Of a stretch of 64,000 nucleotides of DNA, positions 1-8,450 are shown piece by piece (the stretch's first letter is position 1; every line of letters begins with the position of its first letter). The DNA comes from Caballeronia fortuita (lineage in GTDB: Bacteria > Pseudomonadota > Gammaproteobacteria > Burkholderiales > Burkholderiaceae), in contig NZ_FCNX02000004.1 in assembly GCF_001544835.2 (NCBI RefSeq), positions 124,001 to 188,000 on the forward strand. Direction: 5' to 3'. The notes under the pieces are model-generated. The model worked only from the letters and a program-made list of their open reading frames with translations, did not search any database and was not told the DNA's origin. Both the position numbers and the translations under genes were made by a program.

Positions 1-174
1 TTATGGCTGTCGGCGGTGTATCCGACTTCGCACCGCTCGACGACCAAGGTGAAAGCCTTCGTCGACTTCCTGCGCGAGCGCTATCTGAGCGAACCGCAAT
101 GGGACAAGGCGCTCGGCATCTCACCGCCTGACGACGAAGAGCGCAATGTCGACGAAGAACTCGGCGATGTGTGA
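1..174 (+). CDS. LysR-family transcriptional regulator, C-terminal end only
   Basis: The open frame from base 1 ends at a TGA at 172-174 and encodes the last 57 residues of a protein whose start lies outside the window. The stretch LWLSAVYPTSHR, followed by a helix like KVKAFVDFLRERY, is the usual end of a LysR substrate-binding domain, where the last strand and helix close the effector-binding fold. A charged acidic tail (EERNVDEELGD) follows. It converges on the carrier gene, whose stop is only 6 bases away. The DNA-binding domain is not visible, so target and effector cannot be inferred. Confidence 0.8.
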   Translation, partial: LWLSAVYPTSHRSTTKVKAFVDFLRERYLSEPQWDKALGISPPDDEERNVDEELGDV

Positions 175-180
175 GCGCGC

Positions 181-1101
181 TCACAAGACATAGAGCCACG
201 CGAGCAACGTGAAGATGGAAAGAAGCGTGGTCATGGAGATCACCGCGCCGACCACGCCTTTCTCGACATCGTATTCCGATGCGAGCACGTAAGCGCTTTT
301 CGCTGTCGGCACGGCGGCGCAAACGACTGCCGCAATCGTCGCAGTGTGATCGAGTCGTACCGCGAGACACAACGCATACACGACGAGCGGCACGATGGCG
401 AGCTTGAGCACAGTCAGAAGCGCATACAGATTCACGCGTCCGCGCAATTCGTCGAGCGTCAAATCGAGGCCGATCGCGAAGAGCGCGCATGGCGTCAGCG
501 CTTCGCCGAGTATCGTCAGGAACGATGCGAGCGGCGCGGGCATCGTCAATCCTGCGACCGACCATAGCAGTCCGCAGATTGTCGCGAGAATCACGGGGTT
601 GGTTGCGATCTGGCGCATGAGCGCGAGCGCATCGATCTTGCGCGACGCATCCATCCGTCCGATCTCGATCAACACGACGAGCACGGGAAACATGATGGCG
701 CCGACGAACACTGTCGCGACCGCCGCCGCGAGCACGCCGGGTTTGCCGTACAGCGTCTTCAGTATCGGCAGCGCGACGAAGCCGGTGTTTGTCATCGCAA
801 CGGCGGCAGCGAGCATCGCGCTCGACGCAAGGCTCGCGCCGCGAACGATTCGCGCGGCGAGCAGCACGGCGGCGAAGCAGACCATCGAGCCCCCGCCGAA
901 CGCCCCGAGAAAGCGCCATTCGAGCAACGAATGAAGCGATTCGTCGGCGATGGTGAGGAAGACCAGCGCGGGCATCGCGACGTAATAAGCGAAGCGCATC
1001 AGCGACGGCGCCAGTGCGTGCGGCATGTAGCCCGACACGCGCGCCACCCATCCGACGAGGATGATGGCAAAGATCGGAAGGATCATGCCGGCAAGATGCA
1101 T
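181..1101 (-). CDS. AEC-family (auxin efflux carrier-like) transporter
   Basis: A 306-residue, almost wholly hydrophobic protein with about ten membrane segments, of the AEC/bile-acid-symporter-like fold. It opens with MHLAGMILPIFAIILVGW, the typical first helix of this family. The second half carries helices around TPCALFAIGLDL and an internal-repeat layout characteristic of AEC carriers. I chose the ATG at 1101 because a GGAG lies just upstream and the hydrophobic helix starts at once; a longer frame upstream adds only a basic, non-conserved leader. Bacterial members move small organic acids such as malate or malonate, but the substrate here cannot be read from sequence. It is convergent with the LysR fragment and probably monocistronic. 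Confidence 0.85.
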   Translation of the reverse strand: MHLAGMILPIFAIILVGWVARVSGYMPHALAPSLMRFAYYVAMPALVFLTIADESLHSLLEWRFLGAFGGGSMVCFAAVLLAARIVRGASLASSAMLAAAVAMTNTGFVALPILKTLYGKPGVLAAAVATVFVGAIMFPVLVVLIEIGRMDASRKIDALALMRQIATNPVILATICGLLWSVAGLTMPAPLASFLTILGEALTPCALFAIGLDLTLDELRGRVNLYALLTVLKLAIVPLVVYALCLAVRLDHTATIAAVVCAAVPTAKSAYVLASEYDVEKGVVGAVISMTTLLSIFTLLAWLYVL

Positions 1102-1220
1102 GGCGAACTCCGATAACGATGCAGCGCGCGGGCATGGGGCCCGCTTCCGAGTGGGCATCATTATCGGAGAAAAACGTCGCGCGACGTGCGATCTTGCGCA
1201 GTCGCGCGAGTGCCCCGCTG

Positions 1221-2267
1221 CTACCGCGCGTCGAGCAATGCGCGCGCTTCATCGCTCGACAACACGCCGCGTCCCTTGCGATTGGCCGCGCTCGCGGCAT
1301 AGACATCGCGGCGTGCATGCGTGATGCCGAGGGGCGCGAAGCCGTTGGCCGGATTGAAGGCCATTCGGTCGATGCGCGCTTCAACATCATTCGCGGGCGG
1401 CGCATCGAGTTCGAGTTCACCGATTGTCAAGACATCCGCTTTCCATGCGATCGAAGCATCGTTGACGGGCGTCGCTTCTTCATCGACGAAGAACTGCACG
1501 CCGAGTTGCCACTTCACCGGCCCCTGCTCCAGACGATTGAAGATATCCGCCCGCAAATAGTTGTCGCCGTGCCGCTCCGCGTTAGTGCCAGGCGATGTCG
1601 ACGGATGCGGATGCAGCGAGTACTTGATCGCCGCTTGCCCGAGTTGCACGACCGATCCCCAGTAATGCTCGGTCGCCACGCTTTCGACGTGATGCACACG
1701 CGTTTCCTTGAGCAGAACCCCGAGAATGCGTGCGCCCTCGACAGGCCCGAGCTTGGCCATCATCATCTCGCGCAAGCCCTGCGCGATGCCGCTCACCGTT
1801 CCTTCGGCAAGCAGCGCGACGATGATATCGGCGACCGCCATGAACTGGACCGCGTTGCGCGCGTGCGAACGGCCGCCTTCGTTCGTCATCAGAAGATCGG
1901 TTTCAACGCCCTCTTCCGTGAAGAACTTGAGCGCGATGCCGCGAACGTCTGGCGCGGTATCGGCTTGCGCGCACGGTTGTCCGTTGGAGATGCGGCATGC
2001 GACACGGTACGTCGCCGGAGGTTTCGCGAACGGGCCAAAGCGCGCGGCCCGGGGAATATCATTCGTTATCCGAATCGTTCCAATTGCGCCGAGCAATTGC
2101 TTTTGATGCTGCGCCCGATCGATCTGTCCGTTGAGACCCGTGTGACTGCTCGCAGCGAGCCTGGCCTGCTGTGCGCCGATCGCCTCGACGAGCATCGCGA
2201 GCGTGGCCGCGTCGTCGAGCTTGTCGGTCCAGCCGGTGCCGCCGCTGTCCGATTGAGTGGAGTTCAT
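1221..2267 (-). CDS. Catalase-family (catalase-like) haem protein
   Basis: 348 residues, close to the short SrpA/catalase-related subfamily rather than the 480-residue monofunctional catalases. The catalase-core signature DVRGIALKFFTEEG is visible near residue 107. A likely distal histidine lies at about residue 54 (RAQHQKQ), and the proximal haem tyrosine in RDVYAASAANR is near residue 323. A helical segment around LGVQFFVDEEATPVND is also typical. These proteins use peroxide for peroxidase-like rather than strong catalase activity. There is no signal peptide, so it is probably cytoplasmic. Two ATG codons are adjacent; GGAGG is better spaced for the second (2267). The neighbours give no operon context. 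Confidence 0.85.
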   Translation of the reverse strand: MNSTQSDSGGTGWTDKLDDAATLAMLVEAIGAQQARLAASSHTGLNGQIDRAQHQKQLLGAIGTIRITNDIPRAARFGPFAKPPATYRVACRISNGQPCAQADTAPDVRGIALKFFTEEGVETDLLMTNEGGRSHARNAVQFMAVADIIVALLAEGTVSGIAQGLREMMMAKLGPVEGARILGVLLKETRVHHVESVATEHYWGSVVQLGQAAIKYSLHPHPSTSPGTNAERHGDNYLRADIFNRLEQGPVKWQLGVQFFVDEEATPVNDASIAWKADVLTIGELELDAPPANDVEARIDRMAFNPANGFAPLGITHARRDVYAASAANRKGRGVLSSDEARALLDAR

Positions 2268-2337
2268 CATTAACCTCCGTTCGCGCCTCGCGTGTTGGCG
2301 CGCTATTGAAGTCTAGTTGCGTTATCTGACAAGCGAC

Positions 2338-2715
2338 TCAACGATTGCGTCCCGCGAGCTTGCCGACGTATTTCCAGCCTTGATCGCGCATCCATACATA
2401 GGTGAAACCGGTCGGGCCGTCGATGAAGACGGTCATCGGCCGATCAGTGCTGGGCGCTTCCTTTTGCGGTTCCGTCGATGCGGGCGTGATGCGCGCTTCC
2501 ATCGGTTTCAGGCGCGCGTCGCGATCGTCGATGCGCCAGCCGTCTTCATCGGCGTAAGTCAGGCGCGATATGCCGCCCGACGGCGTCTGAACGGTGAGTG
2601 CGAGCGGCTCGGCATCGTCGATGCCACTTGCGGCGACGCTGTTCGCGCACGCGGCGCTCAGTGCGATCGTAGCGATCGCGACGAACATCGCGTGCCTTGT
2701 CTGATTGGATTTCAT
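2338..2715 (-). CDS. Small exported protein of unknown function
   Basis: 125 residues preceded by a near-perfect AAGGAGGT eight bases before the ATG. The N-terminus (basic MKSNQTRHAM, then a hydrophobic run ending ANSVAA-S) is a Sec signal peptide of about 29 residues. The cysteine in SAAC does not sit in a good lipobox, so I favour a soluble periplasmic protein over a lipoprotein. The mature part has two short aromatic-containing stretches (SRLTYADEDGWRIDD and FTYVWMRDQGWKYVG) joined by a proline/charged linker, suggesting a small beta-rich domain. I do not recognise the family. It lies 70 bases downstream of the catalase-like gene start, in the same direction but with its own ribosome site. 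Confidence 0.7.
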   Translation of the reverse strand: MKSNQTRHAMFVAIATIALSAACANSVAASGIDDAEPLALTVQTPSGGISRLTYADEDGWRIDDRDARLKPMEARITPASTEPQKEAPSTDRPMTVFIDGPTGFTYVWMRDQGWKYVGKLAGRNR

Positions 2716-3036
2716 TTTGAGTACCTCCTTGCTGGCCGCGCGCGGGCGGCTATCGAGATGTGCTGATGCATAGAGAACGAACGTGGCTTCGACAAATGTG
2801 AAGCCCAGAAATCCGCGAGCAATGGCGTTATGGATTCGCTACCGCTTCGCCGCGGATGAGCGTTGTCGCGTGAAACAGCGTCACGCGTGGCCGGCGAGCG
2901 GCCGTCTTCTGATGCGCTCTACTATCGATCGAACGGTCGTTTGGGGAAACCGTGCATAAGGAGGGAGTCGACCCCGCCATCGGGAGACTGCGTGATGTTT
3001 TGATATATTGGCTTCCCGCCCGTGAGTTTTCCTGCA
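2716..3036. other. Intergenic region between divergent genes
   Basis: About 320 bases separate the exported-protein gene (left) from the zinc-finger gene (right), so it should hold two divergent promoters. I see no convincing promoter hexamers, repeats or RNA gene in it. Short frames here lack codon bias and ribosome sites. Confidence 0.4.
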
Positions 3037-3504
3037 ATGCGCGTCGGCCGACCTGTCAAACCTCTGCCTCATCCGAACTGCGATTACTGCGGCCTGCCCG
3101 CGACCTTGACGCGCGCGGGCGACGAAACGTATCCGTATCGCGACGATCACGGCCCGCTCTGGACATGCGTCGATTGTCAGGCGTGGATCGGCATCTTTCC
3201 GCGCAGCACGCGCAACGTTCCGCTCGGCCGTCTCGCCGATGCCCGCCTGCGCGATCTCAAGGTAAAGCTTCACGCGGCGCTCGAACCGCTCGTGCAGGCG
3301 AAGGTCCGGCGCGACGGCTGCAATGTCTTCGAAGCGCGCTCGAAGGGAATGAAGTGGCTCGCGCAAGCGATCGGCGTCGATCCGGAAAAATGCAGCATTC
3401 ACACGCTGGACGCCGATCAATGCGAGCGCGCGATCGCTGTCGTCGAACATTTCGAACAGGAACGCGGACAACACCCTCAAGATTCGGCGGTCGATGATCG
3501 TTAA
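3037..3504 (+). CDS. Zinc-finger-containing protein (DUF3268-like)
   Basis: 155 residues with two CxxC knuckles, C15/C18 (CDYC) and C44/C47 (CVDC), separated by a short aromatic loop. This fits the small zinc-finger-containing family seen in phage-linked and proteobacterial genomes (PF11672-like). The region after the finger (about residues 55-130) is a basic helical segment, KWLAQAIGVDPEKCSIH, which resembles the family's conserved C-terminal part. A GTG at 3022 could also start the protein with five extra residues; neither start has a clear ribosome site. It probably binds nucleic acid, but no function has been shown for the family. The following gene begins 28 bases on. Confidence 0.65.
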   Translation: MRVGRPVKPLPHPNCDYCGLPATLTRAGDETYPYRDDHGPLWTCVDCQAWIGIFPRSTRNVPLGRLADARLRDLKVKLHAALEPLVQAKVRRDGCNVFEARSKGMKWLAQAIGVDPEKCSIHTLDADQCERAIAVVEHFEQERGQHPQDSAVDDR

Positions 3505-3532
3505 CCTGAAAAGGTCAACCATCGATCCTCGC

Positions 3533-4006
3533 ATGTCACGTCCTATTCCTTTCCAGCGCTCGCCCCAGGCGACGCGCGCGCGGCTCAGCAAGGCGCAGCT
3601 GCTTCCCATCCCGCGCGCAGTGGCGGACGAGCTCGCGCTCGCCGCGCATATGTCGCTGACGGCCTTGCGCGCGGGTTCGCCGGATATCGCGCCCGCGCAG
3701 CACATCACCGAGGCGATGTATCTCGCCAAGTTCCTCGCGGAAGCCGGTCACGGCGACTTCGCGGACGACGAGCTGCTCCGCGCCGATCGCACAATGGCGG
3801 CCGTCTTCGACGCTGGCCGCGCGTCCGGCACGTGGACGCTGCCGGCGGAAGACTTCGACCGGCTCGCGGCGATCGTGTCGCTCTACGATCATCAGTTGCG
3901 GCGCGCATCGTTTGCGGCGCTTTCGGTCGCAAGCGAGCGGCTCGAGCGCTTCAAGGCCGGTGAGCCTTATCAGCCGATGCACACGCGCAAGTCGGCGCCG
4001 CTCTGA
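3533..4006 (+). CDS. Conserved hypothetical protein, helical
   Basis: 157 residues with strong GC3 codon bias and no signal peptide or membrane segment. The start MSRPIPFQRSPQATRARL and a helical body containing HITEAMYLAKFLAEAGHGDF look like a Burkholderiales-restricted protein that I recognise only as hypothetical. I can see no catalytic motif. An upstream ATG at 3494 would overlap the preceding gene by 11 bases; I prefer 3533 because the product then begins at the conserved-looking MSRP, but the ribosome site is poor for both. It may be co-transcribed with the zinc-finger gene. Confidence 0.6.
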   Translation: MSRPIPFQRSPQATRARLSKAQLLPIPRAVADELALAAHMSLTALRAGSPDIAPAQHITEAMYLAKFLAEAGHGDFADDELLRADRTMAAVFDAGRASGTWTLPAEDFDRLAAIVSLYDHQLRRASFAALSVASERLERFKAGEPYQPMHTRKSAPL

Positions 4007-4021
4007 ATCGCGCGATCGTCG

Positions 4022-6091
4022 TCAGAAGGCAGTACGCACGCCGATCATCACGCTGCGTCCGCCTTCCGGCGCAATGTCGCGCACGACCGAGCTCGCGTAT
4101 CGCACGTCCTGATTCGTCAGGTTTTGACCGCGCAGGTAGGCGAGCCAGTTCGTCGCGCCAATGCGGAACTTGTACGTCAGGGTGACGCCGAGCGTGGTGT
4201 AGCTCGCGGTCGGCAGATCGTTTTCCGGCACGCGATGCTGCGCCCACGCGTGGACCAGTTCGGTTCGCGCGCCGTAGGGTCCATACGCGTAGTCGAGCGC
4301 GATCGTCGCGCGCAGCGGTGAGATGCGCGGCAGCGCTTCGCCTGTGTCGACATTGCGCGCGTGCGTGTAGTCCGCGACGAACTCGGCATCGAGACGCTGC
4401 GCGCCCTTATCGAAGATGCGCCAGGTGCCGTCCAGCTCGACGCCATAGAAGTCCGCGCGCACGCCGCGATATTGGGCTTCGTTGAGCGCGTCGACGGTGC
4501 CGGGCGTGACTGGGTTGTCGTCGTCATCGACTAGCCGGCCCGTGTTGAACTCGGTCAGATAGTTGCGAAAGCGGCTGTAGAAGACGCCCGCGCTCGCCTT
4601 GTTCGGGCCGCTCGCGAAGCGCAACGACAGGTCCGTCGAGATCGCCTTCTCTTTCTGAGCGTCGGGATTGCCGATCAGATACTGGCCGGTCGCATCGTGC
4701 GGACCGTTCGAATAAAGCTCGTAATACGTCGGTGCGCGCTCCGTATACGCGACGTTCCCCGCCACGCTCCACGCTGAATTCAGCTTGATTAGCGCGCCTG
4801 CGGAAATGCTGGCCGCGTTGAAATCGCGCTTCGTCGAATCGGCGAATTTTTCGTTTCCGCCGGATGTCGGGTCGATGTTCAAGTGCTCGTAGCGTGCGCC
4901 GATGCTCAATTTCAGCGCGTCGGCGACAGACCACTCTTCCAGACCGAACAGCGCCGCATTGGTCGTTCGCGATGTCGGCACGAGGGCTTCATCGCCAAGC
5001 GCCGAAAACGTGTTCTGGCTCAATTGCACGCCGATCGCGCCTTCGAGCGGCCCGATCTTCCTGTGGCGAGCCTCGACGCGCGCCTCGTATCCGTGATTGC
5101 GGAAGGTCGTGCCGGTTTCGCCGTCGTCGATTTCCTTGTGCTCGTAATCCGTATACGCAAAGTCGAACTTCACCTGGCTGAACGGCCCCTGCAGATTGCG
5201 CACCTCCGACGACGCCGCGATGCGGTCCTGATGCATACGAAGACGTACATCGTCCTCGGCGACCGAACCGTAATTCGCTTCGTAGCCGTTGTAGCTGATG
5301 CCCGCGTAGCCGTTCGCCCATGTGTATGAAGAGCCGATGGCGCCGCCGTGCCAGCGGCCATCGCTGTTCGGGATGCTGCCGTAGGGCTGCGGCGTGTCCG
5401 GGCCGTCGAGCGCGCGCTGGCGATCGGAATGCGCGAAGCCGGGGATGCGTTCGTTGCTGGTTGCGCGATCGAAGGCATCGACGTGGAAGGCAAATTTTCC
5501 GTCGCCGCCTTCGACTTGCGCCGCGCCGGCGCTCGCGTTGTTGGCGCCGCCGTAGCTGGCGTCGACTTGACCGGATACGCTGTCGATCGGCTCGCGCGGA
5601 ATGCGATTGTCGATGGTATTCACTACCCCGCCGATCGCGTTGCCGCCGTAGAGGAGCGCGGCCGGTCCGCGGACGATTTCGATGCGTTCCACCGATAGCG
5701 TGTCTTGCGGAACGGCATGGTCGTATGACAGCGACGATGCGTCGTAGGCTGCGACACCATTTTGCAGCAGGCGGATGCGGTCGCCATCCATGCCACGGAT
5801 GATGGGTCTTCCGACCATCGGGCCGTAGGTCGTTGTCGAGATGCCCGGAAGTCCGTTGAGGGTTTCGCCGAGGGAGTCGGCGCGTTTCAGGGTGAGAGCG
5901 GTGCCGTCGAGGGTGCTTGTGGGAGATACGAGTGTGTTTGCGCCGAGGGGGTTGGCGGTGATGAAGATCGGTTGAATCGGTGCGTCTTCGATCGCGGGTG
6001 ATTGTGCTCGGGCGACGGCCGCGAGTAGCAGAGCGGCGGAGGGGAGGAGTTTGGCGCAGGCCGGAAAGATAGGTGGGTTTGATTCGACCAT
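4022..6091 (-). CDS. TonB-dependent outer-membrane receptor, ZnuD-like
   Basis: 689 residues. A signal peptide ends near ARAQS (residue 31). The plug domain (about 50-165) contains GRPIIRGMDGDRIRLLQNGV and SSLSYDHAVPQDT, then ERIEIVRGPAALLYGGNAIG and a run to NTIDNRIP. This order of plug motifs is that of the ZnuD zinc-receptor branch, rather than siderophore or cobalamin receptors. The rest is a 22-strand barrel ending in an aromatic residue (RTAF), as outer-membrane insertion requires. Zinc (or haem) uptake is therefore the best guess, powered by TonB from elsewhere in the genome. The upstream region has Zur-like half-sites. The gene is convergent with the preceding one, 15 bases away. Confidence 0.85.
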   Translation of the reverse strand: MVESNPPIFPACAKLLPSAALLLAAVARAQSPAIEDAPIQPIFITANPLGANTLVSPTSTLDGTALTLKRADSLGETLNGLPGISTTTYGPMVGRPIIRGMDGDRIRLLQNGVAAYDASSLSYDHAVPQDTLSVERIEIVRGPAALLYGGNAIGGVVNTIDNRIPREPIDSVSGQVDASYGGANNASAGAAQVEGGDGKFAFHVDAFDRATSNERIPGFAHSDRQRALDGPDTPQPYGSIPNSDGRWHGGAIGSSYTWANGYAGISYNGYEANYGSVAEDDVRLRMHQDRIAASSEVRNLQGPFSQVKFDFAYTDYEHKEIDDGETGTTFRNHGYEARVEARHRKIGPLEGAIGVQLSQNTFSALGDEALVPTSRTTNAALFGLEEWSVADALKLSIGARYEHLNIDPTSGGNEKFADSTKRDFNAASISAGALIKLNSAWSVAGNVAYTERAPTYYELYSNGPHDATGQYLIGNPDAQKEKAISTDLSLRFASGPNKASAGVFYSRFRNYLTEFNTGRLVDDDDNPVTPGTVDALNEAQYRGVRADFYGVELDGTWRIFDKGAQRLDAEFVADYTHARNVDTGEALPRISPLRATIALDYAYGPYGARTELVHAWAQHRVPENDLPTASYTTLGVTLTYKFRIGATNWLAYLRGQNLTNQDVRYASSVVRDIAPEGGRSVMIGVRTAF

Positions 6092-6099
6092 TTCGGTAT

Positions 6100-6182
6100 G
6101 TAATGTTATATCGTTGCTGTTCGAGAATGTGCGTGTGACGTTTTTTCACGCCTGATTACAGTTTGCAATGATATAACGTATC
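6100..6182. promoter_or_regulatory. Candidate Zur-responsive control region
   Basis: Just upstream of the ZnuD-like gene, GTAATGTTATA (6100-6110) and TATAACGTATC (6172-6182) form oppositely oriented half-sites resembling the enterobacterial Zur half-site TATAACATTTC. The first matches 10 of 11 when read on the minus strand, the second 9 of 11. Neither is a full 23-bp palindrome on its own, so binding is an inference supported mainly by the zinc-receptor-like gene it precedes. Confidence 0.35.
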
Positions 6183-6896
6183 ACGTCGATCGCTTAATCG
6201 TCGGCTTCATAAGCGCGCGCTGCGCGGACACAAACGTATCGATTGATACACAACGGAATTGACGTGGCCTGGCGGATTGCACGCTGCGGTCGTCTCACAC
6301 GACTTGCCGGAGTAAGACGGTTCGGCCGCGCGCGTTTCGTGAAACAATCTTGGATTCGTCGTCTAAGTATCTGTTTTAAAGAGGTTTAATTGTTATTCGA
6401 CATGATAAAAGATGTTTCACGCGCGATGCGAACGCTCGCAGCAACAAGGAGTCTTTTGAACGTTCCTGCTAGAGGGACGCTGCGTTCGTCGAAGCGTCGT
6501 CGATGGCGGTGGAATGGTTTGGGTAAGACTTCGCGGGGACGCGCTGTGGCTGAATTGCGTCGGGTGATAAACCTGACCTCGGCGCCGTGCGCTGCGCTCA
6601 AGTCTCACCGCTTTTTCGACTGGACATTCCAGGATTGCTTCGGTCACCGAGCATCGGGACGGGGCCAAGGTTTCGCCTTGTATTTCTTATCGTCGCACTT
6701 TCGGCCGGCGAGGCCGCAGACATCGTTCGGCGTCGACGTTGCCCTACTCGATTACAAGCGAAGCAGTTTAATCAACGCGTTCCCGGCTTGTCGCTCATCA
6801 TGCCGTGTTTGTGTTGCTTCGCGTTGTCGGCCGCCGTCGGTTCCTACTATGGGTAACGGACTTCGCTGCATGTCCACCTTTGTCGCGAAGCCGGAC

Positions 6897-6912
6897 TGTC
6901 CAAATTCGGACA
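6897..6912. repeat. parS-like 16-bp palindrome, copy 1
   Basis: TGTCCAAATTCGGACA, one base different from the perfect palindrome at 7376-7391. Its position beside parA/parB suggests a ParB binding site. Confidence 0.55.
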
Positions 6913-7321
6913 CAGGGCGCGGGAGTCCCGTTCCGAGAATCAGTCGGAATAGGAGTGAGCGCGTTGATCTCGCCTGGTTCCCTCGGGCAAGTAGATTTAC
7001 TCCCCATTCAAGGATGACGCCTCTTGGAAGCCAAGGCTGCACTCCCAATAGCCGTTTGAACAAGCCGATCGCTCGACTTCGAACAGTTATGCAGAGCCGA
7101 TGTCGTGCGCTCAATCTTTGATCGGACAGGGCAAGTTGGGAACTGGTGTGGTTGAGGCATTGGTACCGTGCGGTGCATCGGTCGTCTGTGATTTCGCCAA
7201 GCCGCGAATCTAAGCGAGTTCCCTGCAGCTGCGCGTTGCTTGGAAGGCTTTCCCGCAGCTGTTCTTATGTTTCGAATTTGCGCGGAGCGCCTTCTTGCGG
7301 AGCCGAGTCTTGACAGGCGAG

Positions 7322-7337
7322 TGTCCGAATTCAGACA
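7322..7337. repeat. parS-like 16-bp palindrome, copy 2
   Basis: TGTCCGAATTCAGACA, one base different from the perfect copy. It lies 38 bases from copy 3, so the pair could nucleate ParB together. Confidence 0.55.
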
Positions 7338-7375
7338 GTCGTTTTCGCAGCCAAGGTTGTCTTGCCAGCCGAAGC

Positions 7376-7391
7376 TGTCCGAATTCGGACA
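7376..7391. repeat. parS-like 16-bp palindrome, copy 3 (perfect)
   Basis: TGTCCGAATTCGGACA is a perfect 16-bp inverted repeat 82 bases beyond the parB stop. It has the size and symmetry of ParB centromere sites, but the sequence differs from the universal chromosomal parS core, as expected for a replicon-specific system. Confidence 0.6.
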
Positions 7392-7440
7392 CTTCGAGCT
7401 GAAGCGCTCTCTACACCGACTAACATCACCGTTCGCAAGA

Positions 7441-7466
7441 CAAAAAAAACCCGCCGCAGCGGGTCT
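7441..7466 (-). terminator. Rho-independent terminator of parAB
   Basis: Read on the minus strand, ACCCGC-TGCG-GCGGGT is followed by a run of eight T, starting a few bases after the parB stop codon. This is a compact intrinsic terminator. Confidence 0.85.
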
Positions 7467-7472
7467 TTATGC

Positions 7473-8450
7473 TCATTCAGACTGTATCGAGAACATCTTG
7501 CCTATATGTTCCCTTAACTGATTTTCCTGCTCCTCCGTCATCACACCCGCCTTGAACTTGAACGTGAGCCCCTTAACATCCTTTGTGATACTGCCCGCCT
7601 GAACTTTGCCCGCAAATATCTTGAGGATGCTTCGTCCGCCGGCGTCAGTTGCGGACTCTCCCCGACTAGCCTGCGCGCTCATGCTCGCTGCAACTTTCGT
7701 TTGCACGAGATCGCCTGAAAGAACCTGCGGCCACAGTTCCTGAAGTGCCTTCAGGCCAGACTCGCCCGACTTCTTTAGCGCATTCGCAATATCTTGAGCC
7801 GACGAAGCACCAAGCACCGATGGTTTCAAATCAAGATCGCGCTTAACAAAATCTGGCAACGCGTCGTACGCAAGGAATCGATACAGATCACTACGAGTAA
7901 TACCCATCGCTTCCGCAAGCCTGGTCCGATTCGGAAACTCCGATTCCGCGCGACGGATCGCAATCGCGATCTCATAGTCGGATAGATCATCGCGCGTGAC
8001 GTTTTCCATCAGCGCCAACGCCGCCATGTCCTGATCGATACATTCGATCACGACGGCACGCACGGTGGCCTTATTGATAAGCTTGTGCGCCCGCCAGCGA
8101 CGCTCACCCGCAACGAGCTGAAACCCCTCGCCCGCTCGTCGAACGGTCACGGCCTGAAGCAAGCCCACTTCTCCGATCGAGCGCGCCAGTTCTGCAAGTT
8201 TGGCCTCGCTGAATTGACGCCGCGGCTGCCAAGGATTCGGAACGATGGCATCGACGGAGATTTCGGTTTCAACACCGCGCGCCTCGAGTTCCTGAATCCG
8301 CAACTGAGCCGCTGCTAGTGCACTCGTAATACCTGGCATCGTCTGCGGACCGCGATTCGTCTTCTCTTTCTTGTTTTCACCTTTGAAATCCGCGGGCTTC
8401 GGCAAGTTGGCCGTCTTGGCCATGAGTTGTTCTCGAATGTTGTTACTCAT
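7473..8450 (-). CDS. parB: ParB-type chromosome/plasmid partitioning protein
   Basis: 325 residues. The N-terminal arm carries basic residues, followed by the ParB/Srx nuclease-like domain with VPNPWQPRRQF and the CTP-binding signature VAGERRWRAHK, then ALMENVTRDDLSDYE. A helix-turn-helix (TRLAEAMGITRSDLYRFL) lies around residues 175-200 and a dimerisation domain follows. It should bind the parS-like palindromes just downstream and load ParA. Its ATG (8450) overlaps the parA stop in an ATGA, with a strong GGAAGGAG before it, so translation is coupled to parA. The family is certain; the replicon class is inferred from the adjacent Rep_3 initiator. Confidence 0.95.
   Translation of the reverse strand: MSNNIREQLMAKTANLPKPADFKGENKKEKTNRGPQTMPGITSALAAAQLRIQELEARGVETEISVDAIVPNPWQPRRQFSEAKLAELARSIGEVGLLQAVTVRRAGEGFQLVAGERRWRAHKLINKATVRAVVIECIDQDMAALALMENVTRDDLSDYEIAIAIRRAESEFPNRTRLAEAMGITRSDLYRFLAYDALPDFVKRDLDLKPSVLGASSAQDIANALKKSGESGLKALQELWPQVLSGDLVQTKVAASMSAQASRGESATDAGGRSILKIFAGKVQAGSITKDVKGLTFKFKAGVMTEEQENQLREHIGKMFSIQSE

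Larger units (their letters stand above)
6183..7440. other. Gene-free region downstream of parB holding parS-like sites
   Basis: About 1.26 kb without a convincing gene. Frames of up to 243 codons exist here on both strands, but they overlap each other, lack ribosome sites and encode low-complexity arginine/serine-rich products. The recognisable content is three copies of a 16-bp palindrome (6897, 7322 and 7376), annotated separately. The region may act as the centromere or partition zone of the replicon. Confidence 0.5.

Noticed and set aside
6390-7121. 243-codon plus-strand frame between the TonB receptor and parB
   Set aside because: Low-complexity Arg/Ser/Cys-rich product, no ribosome site and no family signal; it overlaps other frames and covers a parS-like site.
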